Shown: piece after piece, positions 8,876-17,358 of the stretch
How positions within the stretch are numbered: position 1 is the stretch's first letter
How the letters are laid out: each line of letters opens with the position of its first letter
Source: Arthrobacter_B sp038069765
Lineage (GTDB): Bacteria > Actinomycetota > Actinomycetes > Actinomycetales > Micrococcaceae
Assembly (NCBI RefSeq): GCF_038069765.1
Contig: NZ_JBBPFS010000002.1
Location: 124,001 to 188,000, forward strand
Reading direction: 5' to 3'
DNA: 64,000 nucleotides
Position numbers and translations under genes: made by a program
The notes under the pieces: generated by a model
What the model was told of the DNA's origin: nothing
The model's database searches: none
The model's input: the letters and a program-made list of their open reading frames with translations, nothing else

Positions 8876-10572
8876 AACTCGACCTGATCCTGCGCGGGGC
8901 AAACATCATCACCCTGGAAGCGGAGCGCCCGGCGGCCTCTTCAGTCGGCGTGCTCAACGGCCGGATCGCGGGATTCGACGAGGAACTGGAAGGCTGCACC
9001 GCCGAACAGGACATCGGGCTGGACGGGGCAACCGTGGTGCCCGGCTTCATTGACGCGCACTGCCACACCACGTGGTGGGGCCTGGGGCTGGGAGCCGTTG
9101 ATCTGGAGCAGGCACGCGGGCTCCCCGAGCTGTATGCCCTGCTGGAGGCCGAAGTGCAGCGGCTGGCGGACACCCCGGACGCCTGGATCAACGGAACCGG
9201 CTTCAACCACAAGCACCACGGCGGAGCCTACCCGGACATCCGTGAGCTGGACCGGATCACGGGGGACCGGCCGCTCTATCTGCGCCACGTCTCAGGGCAC
9301 CTGTCCATCACCAACACCGCCACACTGAAACTGGCAGGAGTCTTTGAACCCGGTTTTTCCGACTCCACCGGCGGATCCGTCCTGCGCGGCGAGGACGGTT
9401 CACCCACCGGAGTCGTGGAAGAAGCCGCCCAGCAGCTGCTCCAGGACCTGCTGCTGCCCTATCCGGTGGCACGAATCGTCGACGCGCTGGACGCCGCAAC
9501 AGCCCGGTTCGCCGCGGAAGGCATCACCAGCTTCACCGAGGCCGGAGTGGGCGGCGGGTGGATCGGCCACAGCCCGGTGGAAGTCCGCGCCTATCAGCTC
9601 GCCGCCGCGAGCGGCCGGCTGCACGCACGCGCCCAGCTCATGCCCGCACTCGACGCGCTGCGCCCGCTACGGGCCAACGAAACCGACATGCACGGCACCG
9701 GTACGGGCCGCGGCATTGATCTGGGTGCCGTAGCCGGCTTCGGAGACGAGTGGGTGTCGCTGGGCCCGGTCAAGGTCTTCATGGACGGCTCGCTCCTGGG
9801 CGCGACGGCGGCGGTCACCGAGGACTACTGCGGCCACCCGCACAACACGGGATACCTGCTCGATGATCCGGCGGTGTACCGCGAGCGCGTGGACGCGGCC
9901 TACCGGGCCGGCTGGCCCATCGCCCTGCACGCCATCGGCGACGCCGCCATCGACCTGGCAACGGAGATCATCATCGCGTGCCAGGAACGCTACGGACGCA
10001 ATTCCCTGCCCAACCGGATTGAACACTTCGGTATCGCCCGGCCGGACCAGTTAGCTGCCGTTGCTGCTGCCGGCATCGCCGTCACGCCGCAGGCAGCGTT
10101 CATCGGGCCGCTCGGAGATCAATTCGCTGCAATGGTCGGGCCGGAACGGGAAGGCTGGCTCTACCGGGGCAGGTCGCTTGTGGACGCCGGAATCCTCGTG
10201 GCTGGCAGTTCCGACCTGCCCGTTGCGGATAACAACGTCCTGCGCGCGATGCAGTCCTGGGTGGACCGCAAAACCGAACAGGGCAGGATCCTGGGCGGAG
10301 CAGGCGAGGGACTCACCCCGGAGGAAGCACTGCGCACCTACACCGACTGGGCTGCACAGGCCACCGGTACCCACGCACGGAACGGCACGCTCCGCCGGGG
10401 CAAGCTGGCGGACTTTGCCGTGCTGTCCGGATCTCCGCTGGACTCGGCGGACATCTCTGAGCTTCAGGTGCTGGCCACGATTGCCGGCGGCGAATTTACC
10501 CACAACCGGCTGGCTGCCGGACCACAGCCGGGGACAGAGTCCCCGGCCCGAACCACAGGAGCAGCACTATGA
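8872..10572 (+). CDS. Amidohydrolase, YtcJ-like (Amidohydro_3)
   Basis: This is a 566-residue metal-dependent hydrolase of the amidohydrolase superfamily. The first metal-binding pair is H63 and H65 in FIDAHCHTTWW. A later histidine is H353 in LHAIGDAAID and the catalytic aspartate is D448 in AGSSDLPV. The length and the C-terminal RRGKLADFAVL fit YtcJ-like proteins, a family whose few studied members act on N-acyl or amide bonds. The start was set at ATG 8872 because AGGAGG lies just upstream and because it overlaps the ThDP gene stop. An open frame continues upstream but only as a shadow of that gene. It is the third gene of the operon and cytoplasmic, with no signal peptide. Confidence 0.85.
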   Translation: MKLDLILRGANIITLEAERPAASSVGVLNGRIAGFDEELEGCTAEQDIGLDGATVVPGFIDAHCHTTWWGLGLGAVDLEQARGLPELYALLEAEVQRLADTPDAWINGTGFNHKHHGGAYPDIRELDRITGDRPLYLRHVSGHLSITNTATLKLAGVFEPGFSDSTGGSVLRGEDGSPTGVVEEAAQQLLQDLLLPYPVARIVDALDAATARFAAEGITSFTEAGVGGGWIGHSPVEVRAYQLAAASGRLHARAQLMPALDALRPLRANETDMHGTGTGRGIDLGAVAGFGDEWVSLGPVKVFMDGSLLGATAAVTEDYCGHPHNTGYLLDDPAVYRERVDAAYRAGWPIALHAIGDAAIDLATEIIIACQERYGRNSLPNRIEHFGIARPDQLAAVAAAGIAVTPQAAFIGPLGDQFAAMVGPEREGWLYRGRSLVDAGILVAGSSDLPVADNNVLRAMQSWVDRKTEQGRILGGAGEGLTPEEALRTYTDWAAQATGTHARNGTLRRGKLADFAVLSGSPLDSADISELQVLATIAGGEFTHNRLAAGPQPGTESPARTTGAAL

Positions 10573-11849
10573 CCATCACTACCCGCCAGCAGGCACCCCT
10601 CGGCAGCGGTGCCGGCGCCTTCCTCGCAGATTTCCATTCCATGAGCACTTTCGGGGCCACTGCGGGCGGGGGAGTTGACCGGCAGGCCGGCACTGCGGAA
10701 GACGGACAGACGAGGAACTGGTTCCGCGGCCTGGCCGAGGGCCATGGCTTCGAGGTGCGCTACGACGCCGTGGGCAACCAGTTTGCCCTGCTGGAACTGG
10801 TCCCCGGCGCGCCGTACATCGCCATGGGGTCGCATCTGGACTCGCAGCCGCTGGGCGGGCGGTTCGACGGCGCCTACGGCGTCCTGGCAGCCGTTCACGC
10901 GGCCATCAGGCTGCAGCAGCGGCTGGCCGCCGGCGGGTCGGCACCGCAGTTCAACGTCGCCGTCGTGAACTGGTTCAACGAGGAAGGCTGCCGGTTCAAG
11001 CCGTCGATGATGGGCAGCGCCGTCTTCACGGGCAAGCTGTCCGCCGAGCATGTCCTCGAGACAGTGGATCCCCGCGGCACGTCCGTGCGCGAAGCGCTGG
11101 AGAGCATCGGCACCATCGGAGACTTCTCCCTGGACCTGGCAGCCTATCTGGAAATCCACATTGAACAGGGCCGCTCCCTGGAGGACGCAGGCCTGACCAT
11201 CGGCCTGGTGGAGTCGACCTGGGGCGCCAACAAATACGAATTCACCGTGCACGGTGAACAGGCGCACACCGGGGCCACGATCATCGCCGACCGGCACGAC
11301 GCCCTGCTCGGCGCCAGCGCGCTCGTGGTGGCGGCCCGGGAAATCGCCGACGGGTTCAGCACGGAAGAACACGCCGTCATCACTTCCTGCGGAGAGTTCA
11401 CCGTGTACCCAAATTCGCCCGTCGTGGTTGCCAGCCGGGTGGAACTGCTGGTGGACCTGCGCAGCACCGACGCCGAGGTCCTCGCCGCGGCCGACGCCGA
11501 GCTGCACCGGCGGATTGCGGCTATTCAACAGTCGGCAGCGGTGCGGATCGAGCAGGGTGCGCAGCACGTCTGGGGAGCGAAGGCCTATGACAAGGCCGGG
11601 ATGTCGCTGGCCGCGGAGTGCGCGGCCGATCTGGGCCTGTCCTACGGAACGGTGCGTACCCTGGCCGGGCACGATTCCACCAACCTCAAGGATCTGGTGC
11701 CCACGATCATGCTCTTTGTCCCCAGCGTGGAGGGCATTTCCCACAACGAAAAGGAACTGACCAGCGACGACGACATGCTGGCCGGGGTGGACCTGCTGAC
11801 CGAGCTGCTTGGACGCGTGGTTGAGGGTGCATTTGTAGCTGTGCCTTAG
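10569..11849 (+). CDS. M20-family N-carbamoyl-amino-acid hydrolase / allantoate amidohydrolase-like enzyme
   Basis: This 426-residue zinc peptidase-like amidase belongs to the hydantoinase/carbamoylase family, which removes a carbamoyl group from N-carbamoyl amino acids or allantoate with release of NH3 and CO2. The metal ligands are visible: H89 in GSHLDSQPLGG, D100 in RFDGAYG, E138-E139 in NWFNEEGCRF, H197 in EIHIEQG and a late His near 392 in SHNEKE. Its start overlaps the amidohydrolase stop (ATGA), so the two are translationally coupled. With the hydantoinase pair nearby it could complete a hydantoin-to-amino-acid route, but the PucR context equally allows a purine-derived ureide as substrate. 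Confidence 0.87.
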   Translation: MTITTRQQAPLGSGAGAFLADFHSMSTFGATAGGGVDRQAGTAEDGQTRNWFRGLAEGHGFEVRYDAVGNQFALLELVPGAPYIAMGSHLDSQPLGGRFDGAYGVLAAVHAAIRLQQRLAAGGSAPQFNVAVVNWFNEEGCRFKPSMMGSAVFTGKLSAEHVLETVDPRGTSVREALESIGTIGDFSLDLAAYLEIHIEQGRSLEDAGLTIGLVESTWGANKYEFTVHGEQAHTGATIIADRHDALLGASALVVAAREIADGFSTEEHAVITSCGEFTVYPNSPVVVASRVELLVDLRSTDAEVLAAADAELHRRIAAIQQSAAVRIEQGAQHVWGAKAYDKAGMSLAAECAADLGLSYGTVRTLAGHDSTNLKDLVPTIMLFVPSVEGISHNEKELTSDDDMLAGVDLLTELLGRVVEGAFVAVP

Positions 11850-11891
11850 CATTTTGCCAGGGCTGCAGCCGGGACCAGATGTCTCCTCGCC

Positions 11892-13280
11892 CTAACGCAC
11901 GGTCTCGATTGGCGGCGCCTGTTCAGACGGAACACCCGGAGCAAGCGCCGCCGCAACCTCAGCCGCGGCGCGTTGCCCGGAACGCACCGCCCCGTCCATA
12001 TAGCCGTTCCATATCTCGGAGGTCTCGGCGCCGGCCCAATGGATCGGTCCGACCGGCTCGCGCAGAGACTTCCCTAGCCGGGTCCAGAGTCCGGTACCCA
12101 GCCTGCCGCCGTAACACCCACGGGTGAACTCTTCTTCGCTCCAATTGCGTTCCAGGACGTCGGTGGGATGTGCAGCCTCGGGGCCAAAGAATTCCACCAG
12201 CTCGGAAAGGACCAGCTTTCGCCGCTGGGCAGGGCTCAGCTCATTGGCATGGCGAGCGTGCGCACCCTCGATAAAGGCGACCAGCACACCTGCGGACGAT
12301 CCGGGAACGTAGTTGTCGTAGACAAGGCCCACAGACGAGTCCAGGTTCAGTACGGCACCGCTTAGGCCAGCCCTGCGCCAGAAGGGGCGTTCATACGCTA
12401 TCTGGAACTTGATGACGGTGCCGGCGGGCATCTGCTGAGTGAGGCTGTCCCGGTTCGGCGGCATGGGCGGGTCATAGACCAGACGGCCGGCCAAGACCGG
12501 AGGAATGGCCACAATAACGCGGCGGGCCGAGGCGCTTCCCCCGTCGTACTCAACGTCGACCGCCGACCCCCGGCAGCTGATCCGGCGCACAGGTGATTCC
12601 AAGCGCACCTTTTCGGCCAGGGCAACGGCCATCTCCTCGGAGATCCGGTGTGTGCCACCGGCAACCCTTGAGTCCTGGGCCCCGTCCAGGGTCGTCATCA
12701 ACCGCGCCAGGCCACCGCCGGACTTCACGTAGAACAGGAGATGCAGCAGGGAGAACTCATCCGTGTCAGCGGCGAAAATTGTGGCCAGCATCGTGTCGTA
12801 AAACCGCCGCACCACGGGATCCGCGGTTTGTTCCCGCAGCCAGGCGTCCGCCGTGATCCGGTCGAGGGATGCTGCCTCCGGTGTCCGGCCCGGATCGGAT
12901 AAATTTACAGTCAGGGCCAGGGACTCCAGTGCTGCCAGCACCCTGCGGAAGGAGTCTACGGAGGCGGCGGGTAGTCCGAAAGTGTCGTCATCGGCGTAGC
13001 GGAGGCAGCCGTCAAGGAGGAGCGTGGAGCGGCCCTCGTCGTATACCTGGAACATTTCCAGCCCGAGTTCGCCGAGAAGGCCGATCACAGCGTCCTGTGT
13101 CGGCCCAATCCACTGACCGCCAAGCTCAACAGGAGTGCCGTCGCGGAGCCGGCCTCCCTCGTTTCGCCCACCGACCCTGTCCCGTGCCTCTAACACCAGC
13201 ACGTCCAAGCCCGTCTCCGTGAGGCTACGGGCTGCTGTGAGGCCGGACAGTCCCGCCCCAATAACAATGACATCATGCAT
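11892..13280 (-). CDS. Flavin monoamine oxidase family protein
   Basis: This 462-residue FAD-dependent amine oxidase starts with VIVIGAGLSGLTAA (dinucleotide-binding GxGxxG at 8-13), followed by LEARDRVGGR and LGGQWIGPTQ. Near the C-terminus it has GCYGGRLGTGLWTRLG and HWAGAETSEIWNGYMDGAV, a pattern very close to monoamine oxidases. C389 in GCY aligns with the cysteine that binds FAD covalently in MAO A and B. The start was set at ATG 13280 because AAAGGATC precedes it and the GxGxxG loop needs to be near the N-terminus; 46 upstream codons were dropped. It diverges from an APC permease, suggesting amine uptake followed by oxidation to aldehyde, ammonia and H2O2. Confidence 0.88.
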   Translation of the reverse strand: MHDVIVIGAGLSGLTAARSLTETGLDVLVLEARDRVGGRNEGGRLRDGTPVELGGQWIGPTQDAVIGLLGELGLEMFQVYDEGRSTLLLDGCLRYADDDTFGLPAASVDSFRRVLAALESLALTVNLSDPGRTPEAASLDRITADAWLREQTADPVVRRFYDTMLATIFAADTDEFSLLHLLFYVKSGGGLARLMTTLDGAQDSRVAGGTHRISEEMAVALAEKVRLESPVRRISCRGSAVDVEYDGGSASARRVIVAIPPVLAGRLVYDPPMPPNRDSLTQQMPAGTVIKFQIAYERPFWRRAGLSGAVLNLDSSVGLVYDNYVPGSSAGVLVAFIEGAHARHANELSPAQRRKLVLSELVEFFGPEAAHPTDVLERNWSEEEFTRGCYGGRLGTGLWTRLGKSLREPVGPIHWAGAETSEIWNGYMDGAVRSGQRAAAEVAAALAPGVPSEQAPPIETVR

Positions 13281-13459
13281 CGGTGATCCTTTCAGCGCCG
13301 ACAGCCGATGCCGCCGCGGAGGCAGTCTATCCGGCGAGTCTCTCCGGATTTGTGGATGAATCGTCCAATCCTGGCCGCCTTTTCGACGGAAAATCCCTTG
13401 TGGGCTCGGGTCCGGCACCGTAGCGTCTGGGCAGTTTCCCGTCCTTTCAAGGAGTAGGC

Positions 13460-14854
13460 ATGAAGCAGCAGTTCAGCGCGTCCCAGCCGGCGGCCACCGG
13501 CATCACGCCGCCAGCGGCAGAGCAGGCCGGGCCCGGGCTGAAACGGGTGATGGGGACGCCGTCGCTGGTGCTATTCGGCCTGGCATATATGGTGCCGATG
13601 ACGATCTTCACCACTTACGGGCTGGTCACCACGCTGACTGAGGGGCATTTGCCCGCCGCCTACGCAGTGACATTGGCCGCCATGATGTTTACGGCCTTCA
13701 GTTACGCCTTCCTTGTCAAAGTTATTCCTTCCGCCGGTTCCGCATATAGCTTCACGCAGCGGATCTTTGGCGGCCATCTGGGATTCACCACCGGTTGGAC
13801 GCTGATGCTCGATTACCTCCTGCTCCCGCTGATCAACTATCTGCTGATCGGGGTGTACCTCAACGCCCAGTTTCCAGCCGTACCTTTTTGGGTGTTTACC
13901 TTGGCTGCCATCGTCCTCGTTACTTTGCTCAACATTGTCGGGTTGACGGTGGTGCGAAGCGCCAACTTGGTACTCGTGGGAGCCCAGGCCGTATTCGTGG
14001 TTGTATTCGTGGTGCTCGCCGCAGTGAAGATTCCCGCTGGCAGCTCCGTCACCGAGCCGGTGTTCTCAGCGTCCATGTCCCCGGCGCTGATAATGGCCGG
14101 CGCCGCTATTCTCTGCCTGTCTTTCCTGGGATTCGACGCCGTCTCGACGATGTCCGAGGAAGCAAGGGAACCGCGGCGCACCGTTCCCCGGGCGATCATC
14201 CTTACCACCCTGATCGGCGGTGCGGCCTTTATCCTGATTTCCTGGGTCAGCCATCTGGTGCACCCCGATTGGCAGTCCTTCTCGGACCCGGATGCAGCGG
14301 CAATCGAGATCATGGACGGCATTGGCGGACAAATGCTCACGGCGCTGTTCCTGGCGGCCTATATCGCCGGGGCAACTGCTTCCGCCATGGCTTCGCAGGC
14401 CAGTGTTTCCCGGATCCTGTTTGCCATGGGCCGCGATGGAGTCCTTCCGCGCAAGGTCTTCGGTCGCGTGAACGGTCGGTTCCACTCGCCGGTGGGCGCC
14501 ATATTGGTGGTATCAGCCGTGTCTCTGCTCGCCCTCGTCGTGGAGCTTGAAACGGTTGCATCCGTGGTGAGCTTCGGCGCCCTCTTCGCTTTCTCCCTGG
14601 TCAACTTGGGAGCCATCAAATTTTTCCTCCTCGATGGGGCTTCGCAAAGCGTTGGCCGGGTTTTGAAGTACGGACTAATTCCGGGAATCGGATTCATTCT
14701 GACTGTGTGGCTCTGGTTCAGCCTGTCAACATCCGCGCTGATGCTGGGGTTGGCCTGGATGGCGGTCGGCATCGTTTACCTTGCTGTTCTGACGCGGGGA
14801 TTCACCTTGGCTCCGCCGCGCGTTGATCTCGATACAGCGGAGGCATCCGCCTGA
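13460..14854 (+). CDS. APC superfamily amino acid/amine permease
   Basis: This 464-residue membrane transporter has about twelve hydrophobic segments. Typical APC features are visible: GLAYMVPMTIF in the first helix, SAGSAYSFTQRIFG near residue 90, a FLGFDAVSTMSEEAREPRRTVPRAI block near 220-240, and the late loop SRILFAMGRDGVLPRKVFGRVN. The block with EEAREP is characteristic of polyamine and amino-acid importers such as PuuP/YcaM-type proteins. It diverges from the amine oxidase, so an amine substrate such as putrescine or a phenylethylamine is the simplest proposal. The start ATG has AAGGAG upstream. Confidence 0.88.
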   Translation: MKQQFSASQPAATGITPPAAEQAGPGLKRVMGTPSLVLFGLAYMVPMTIFTTYGLVTTLTEGHLPAAYAVTLAAMMFTAFSYAFLVKVIPSAGSAYSFTQRIFGGHLGFTTGWTLMLDYLLLPLINYLLIGVYLNAQFPAVPFWVFTLAAIVLVTLLNIVGLTVVRSANLVLVGAQAVFVVVFVVLAAVKIPAGSSVTEPVFSASMSPALIMAGAAILCLSFLGFDAVSTMSEEAREPRRTVPRAIILTTLIGGAAFILISWVSHLVHPDWQSFSDPDAAAIEIMDGIGGQMLTALFLAAYIAGATASAMASQASVSRILFAMGRDGVLPRKVFGRVNGRFHSPVGAILVVSAVSLLALVVELETVASVVSFGALFAFSLVNLGAIKFFLLDGASQSVGRVLKYGLIPGIGFILTVWLWFSLSTSALMLGLAWMAVGIVYLAVLTRGFTLAPPRVDLDTAEASA

Positions 14855-14925
14855 GCCCTGCAGCGGCCGCAGCGGTGCGGGCGGCGACCGGTAGCCAGAA
14901 ACCGGAAGCGGGTAATCCGCTGCAG

Positions 14926-14956
14926 TTCGATGGGATGGAAGGGGGTTCTGTAGGGT
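14926..14956 (+). promoter_or_regulatory. Weak promoter candidate for the MinD/ParA-like gene
   Basis: TTCGAT (14926-14931) and TAGGGT (14951-14956) with a 19-bp spacer. They lie in the 237-bp gap between the permease and the ATPase gene; the rest of the gap shows nothing else clear. Confidence 0.25.
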
Positions 14957-15091
14957 GGAAGGGCCGTTCATTCGCCGGGGGAGCGAGGGAAGGGATTTCG
15001 CTACGCGGGTGCCCGACGCAGGCGGCGAAGTACCATCCCAGAACAAACGTCCAGATCAATCGCCCCTTCCGGAACGAAAGACGCAGACCCC

Positions 15092-16552
15092 ATGACTGAA
15101 AACACGCCCGATTCCGACCCCGATTACCCGGAGAACTGGCCCACGCGGCGAGGCCTGCGTACCACCGCGCAACGCAGCGCAGGAAACAGCGGGGCAGGGA
15201 CGGACACCTCCACGTTCGCCGACCGGATCTTCAGCGCAGACGACGGCAATTTCGCCGGAACACTCTCCTCCGGTGACGGGTTCTCCGGGTACCGCCTGGA
15301 CACCGGACCCGGACAGGACTATCCGGCGGCGCCTCCGGTTCCCCCGCTGCCCCCGGAGCCGTTTTTCGAGCCGGTCCCGGCAGGTGCTGCTGATGCCACT
15401 GCCGCCGGGTACGACGCTCCGGACCTGAATCCGGTCCAGACACCCGTTCCGTCATTTGCGGCCCTGCCGGTGCCCGACCGCGCTCCCGCCCCGGCGCCTG
15501 CCGCGGTTCCCGCCCCGGCGCCGGCACCGGCAGCCGAACCCGCGCGCAACGCCCCGGAACCCGCCGCCGAACCTGCCGGTACCCGTGCGGAACTGCGCGA
15601 GCGCGCCCCGGCCCGCCGCCGGGCGTCGTTCCTGGACACCCAGACAGCCCGCATCCCCGCCACCCGCGGTTTCCGCGGCCTGCTCGCCGGCCTTGGTCTT
15701 CGGATGTCCCCGTCCGAGTCTGAACTGGCCGAGCGCCGCGACATCCGCGCCGTCAGCCAGCACTGGCCCGGGCCGCGGACCATCTCCGTGGTCAACGGCA
15801 AGGGCGGCGCCAACAAGACGCCCACCACCGTGATGCTGGCTGCAGTATTCGCCCGCAACGGCGGCGGCCCCGTGCTGGCCTGGGACAACAACGAAACCCG
15901 CGGAACCCTGGGCTGGCGCACCGAGCAGGGCCCCCATGACGCAACCGTGATGGACCTGCTGCCCAACACCGGGAATCTGCTGTCGCCGTCGGCCCAGTCC
16001 GCGCTGCTGGCCCGCTTCGTGCACCACCAGACCGAGGACAAATTCGACGTCCTGCGGTCCAAGCCGGATGTCCTGGCCTCCGAGCAGAAAATCACGATGG
16101 CTGACTTTGACGCCCTGCATGAAGTGGCCTCCAAATACTTCCGGCTCAACCTGGTGGACTCCGGAAATGATGAAAGCGCTGAGCGCTGGCTGCGGATGAT
16201 CCACCACACGGACCAGCTGGTCATTGCCACCACCACGGTCGAAGAGCATGCCGAGGCCGGCGCACTGCTGCTGGAGGCACTGCAGGAACGCGGCGGTGCG
16301 TTTGCCCAGCTTGCGGCCGGCGCCGTCGTCATTGTCAGCCAATCCGACCGCAACGGCACCGACGCCCAGATCCGGTCAGTGGCCCAGGGGTTCGAGCCGC
16401 TGGCCCGGGCCACGGTCACCATCCCCTATGACGCTGCCCTGCGGAAGGGGCAGATCCGGTTCGGTTCGCTGCGTCCCGCCACCCAGCGGGCCTGGCTGGC
16501 TGCCGCTGCGGCTGTGGCGGAGGGGCTTTCGGAGCCCGTTCCGGCAACTTAG
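15092..16552 (+). CDS. MinD/ParA-like P-loop ATPase with a proline-rich N-terminus
   Basis: This 486-residue protein has two parts. Residues 1 to about 190 are low-complexity and rich in Pro, Ala and Glu. Residues from about 220 form a MinD/ParA-type ATPase: ISVVNGKGGANKTPTTVML carries the deviant Walker A, with signature lysine K237 and P-loop lysine K242. Unlike the usual KGGVGKTT it has Asn before the lysine and Pro after the threonine. A conserved LNLVDSGND follows near residue 350 in the place of a Walker A' strand. No ParB gene or flagellar genes are nearby. Proline-rich MinD-like ATPases of similar layout (EspI/SCO5717 type) accompany actinobacterial type VII secretion, but none is seen here. 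The function is unassigned. Confidence 0.8.
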   Translation: MTENTPDSDPDYPENWPTRRGLRTTAQRSAGNSGAGTDTSTFADRIFSADDGNFAGTLSSGDGFSGYRLDTGPGQDYPAAPPVPPLPPEPFFEPVPAGAADATAAGYDAPDLNPVQTPVPSFAALPVPDRAPAPAPAAVPAPAPAPAAEPARNAPEPAAEPAGTRAELRERAPARRRASFLDTQTARIPATRGFRGLLAGLGLRMSPSESELAERRDIRAVSQHWPGPRTISVVNGKGGANKTPTTVMLAAVFARNGGGPVLAWDNNETRGTLGWRTEQGPHDATVMDLLPNTGNLLSPSAQSALLARFVHHQTEDKFDVLRSKPDVLASEQKITMADFDALHEVASKYFRLNLVDSGNDESAERWLRMIHHTDQLVIATTTVEEHAEAGALLLEALQERGGAFAQLAAGAVVIVSQSDRNGTDAQIRSVAQGFEPLARATVTIPYDAALRKGQIRFGSLRPATQRAWLAAAAAVAEGLSEPVPAT

Positions 16553-16663
16553 TCAGCTTGCTTATTGTCTGTCGGGTTTTCTAGGGTAGAGGCAGGGGAA
16601 CCGGGAGGTTCCGCGGCGGTTCCCAAACCGCCGGCCAAGCATCGAGCGAATATCGGAGGCACC

Positions 16664-17230
16664 ATGGCTGAACATGACATTTCCGGCAAGAAGGTCGCTT
16701 TTCTCCTGACCGACGGCGTGGAGCAGGTGGAGCTCACCAGTCCCTGGGACGCGGTGAAGGACGCCGGCGGCGAGCCCACGCTCGTTTCGCCGTCCACCGG
16801 CACCATCCAGGGTTTTGACGGCATCGAGAAGGGTGAAACCTTCACCGTTGACCTGGCGGTCGCTGATGCGAATGCCGAGGACTACGATGCCCTGGTGCTG
16901 CCCGGCGGAGTGGTCAACGCCGATTTCCTCCGGGTGGACAAAGACGCGCAGAACTTCGCCCGCGCCTTCTTCGAGGCGCACAAGCCGGTAGCCTCCATCT
17001 GCCACGGTCCGTGGCTTCTGATCGAGGCCGGCGTGGTGAAGGGACGGGACATGACGTCCTATCCGTCGCTGGCAACCGACCTGAAGAACGCCGGCGCCAA
17101 TTGGAGCGACGAGGAAGTTGTGGTGGACCAGGGGCTGGTCACCAGCCGCAACCCGGGCGACCTGCCGGCCTTCAACGACAAGCTGCTTGAAGAGATCGCC
17201 GAAGGCGAGCACGAAGGCCAACACGCCTGA
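16664..17230 (+). CDS. DJ-1/PfpI family protein (type 1 glutamine-amidotransferase-like)
   Basis: This 188-residue protein of the DJ-1/PfpI/YhbO family has KVAFLLTDGVEQVELTSPWDA at the N-terminus and the nucleophile elbow SICHGPWLL with C113. Members are linked to stress protection, as proteases, deglycases or chaperones, though these activities are debated. The start ATG 16664 was chosen because GGAGG precedes it and because the domain begins directly after it; the open frame upstream is not conserved-looking. It stands alone, followed by a strong terminator, so it is probably monocistronic. Confidence 0.9.
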   Translation: MAEHDISGKKVAFLLTDGVEQVELTSPWDAVKDAGGEPTLVSPSTGTIQGFDGIEKGETFTVDLAVADANAEDYDALVLPGGVVNADFLRVDKDAQNFARAFFEAHKPVASICHGPWLLIEAGVVKGRDMTSYPSLATDLKNAGANWSDEEVVVDQGLVTSRNPGDLPAFNDKLLEEIAEGEHEGQHA

Positions 17231-17261
17231 ATCAGCACGGTTCCGGCTGAAGACGCCCGAT

Positions 17262-17297
17262 AATGGGGTGGGGAAGAAATTCCCCGCCCCATTTTTT
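17262..17297 (+). terminator. Rho-independent terminator after the DJ-1/PfpI gene
   Basis: A 14-bp stem (17262-17275 with 17280-17293, one T-G wobble) is closed by a GAAA loop and runs into six T residues. It separates the DJ-1/PfpI gene from the DUF2797 gene. Confidence 0.88.
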
Positions 17298-17358
17298 CTG
17301 CCCGCCGGCCTGAGCCGTCGGAATTGTGTCACTGCCCGAACTGCCTGGAGATCCGCAC

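Noticed and set aside
6998..8902. Open frame of about 630 codons antisense to the ThDP enzyme gene
   Set aside because: The sense strand has full ThDP motifs; the antisense product is Gly/Arg-rich nonsense.
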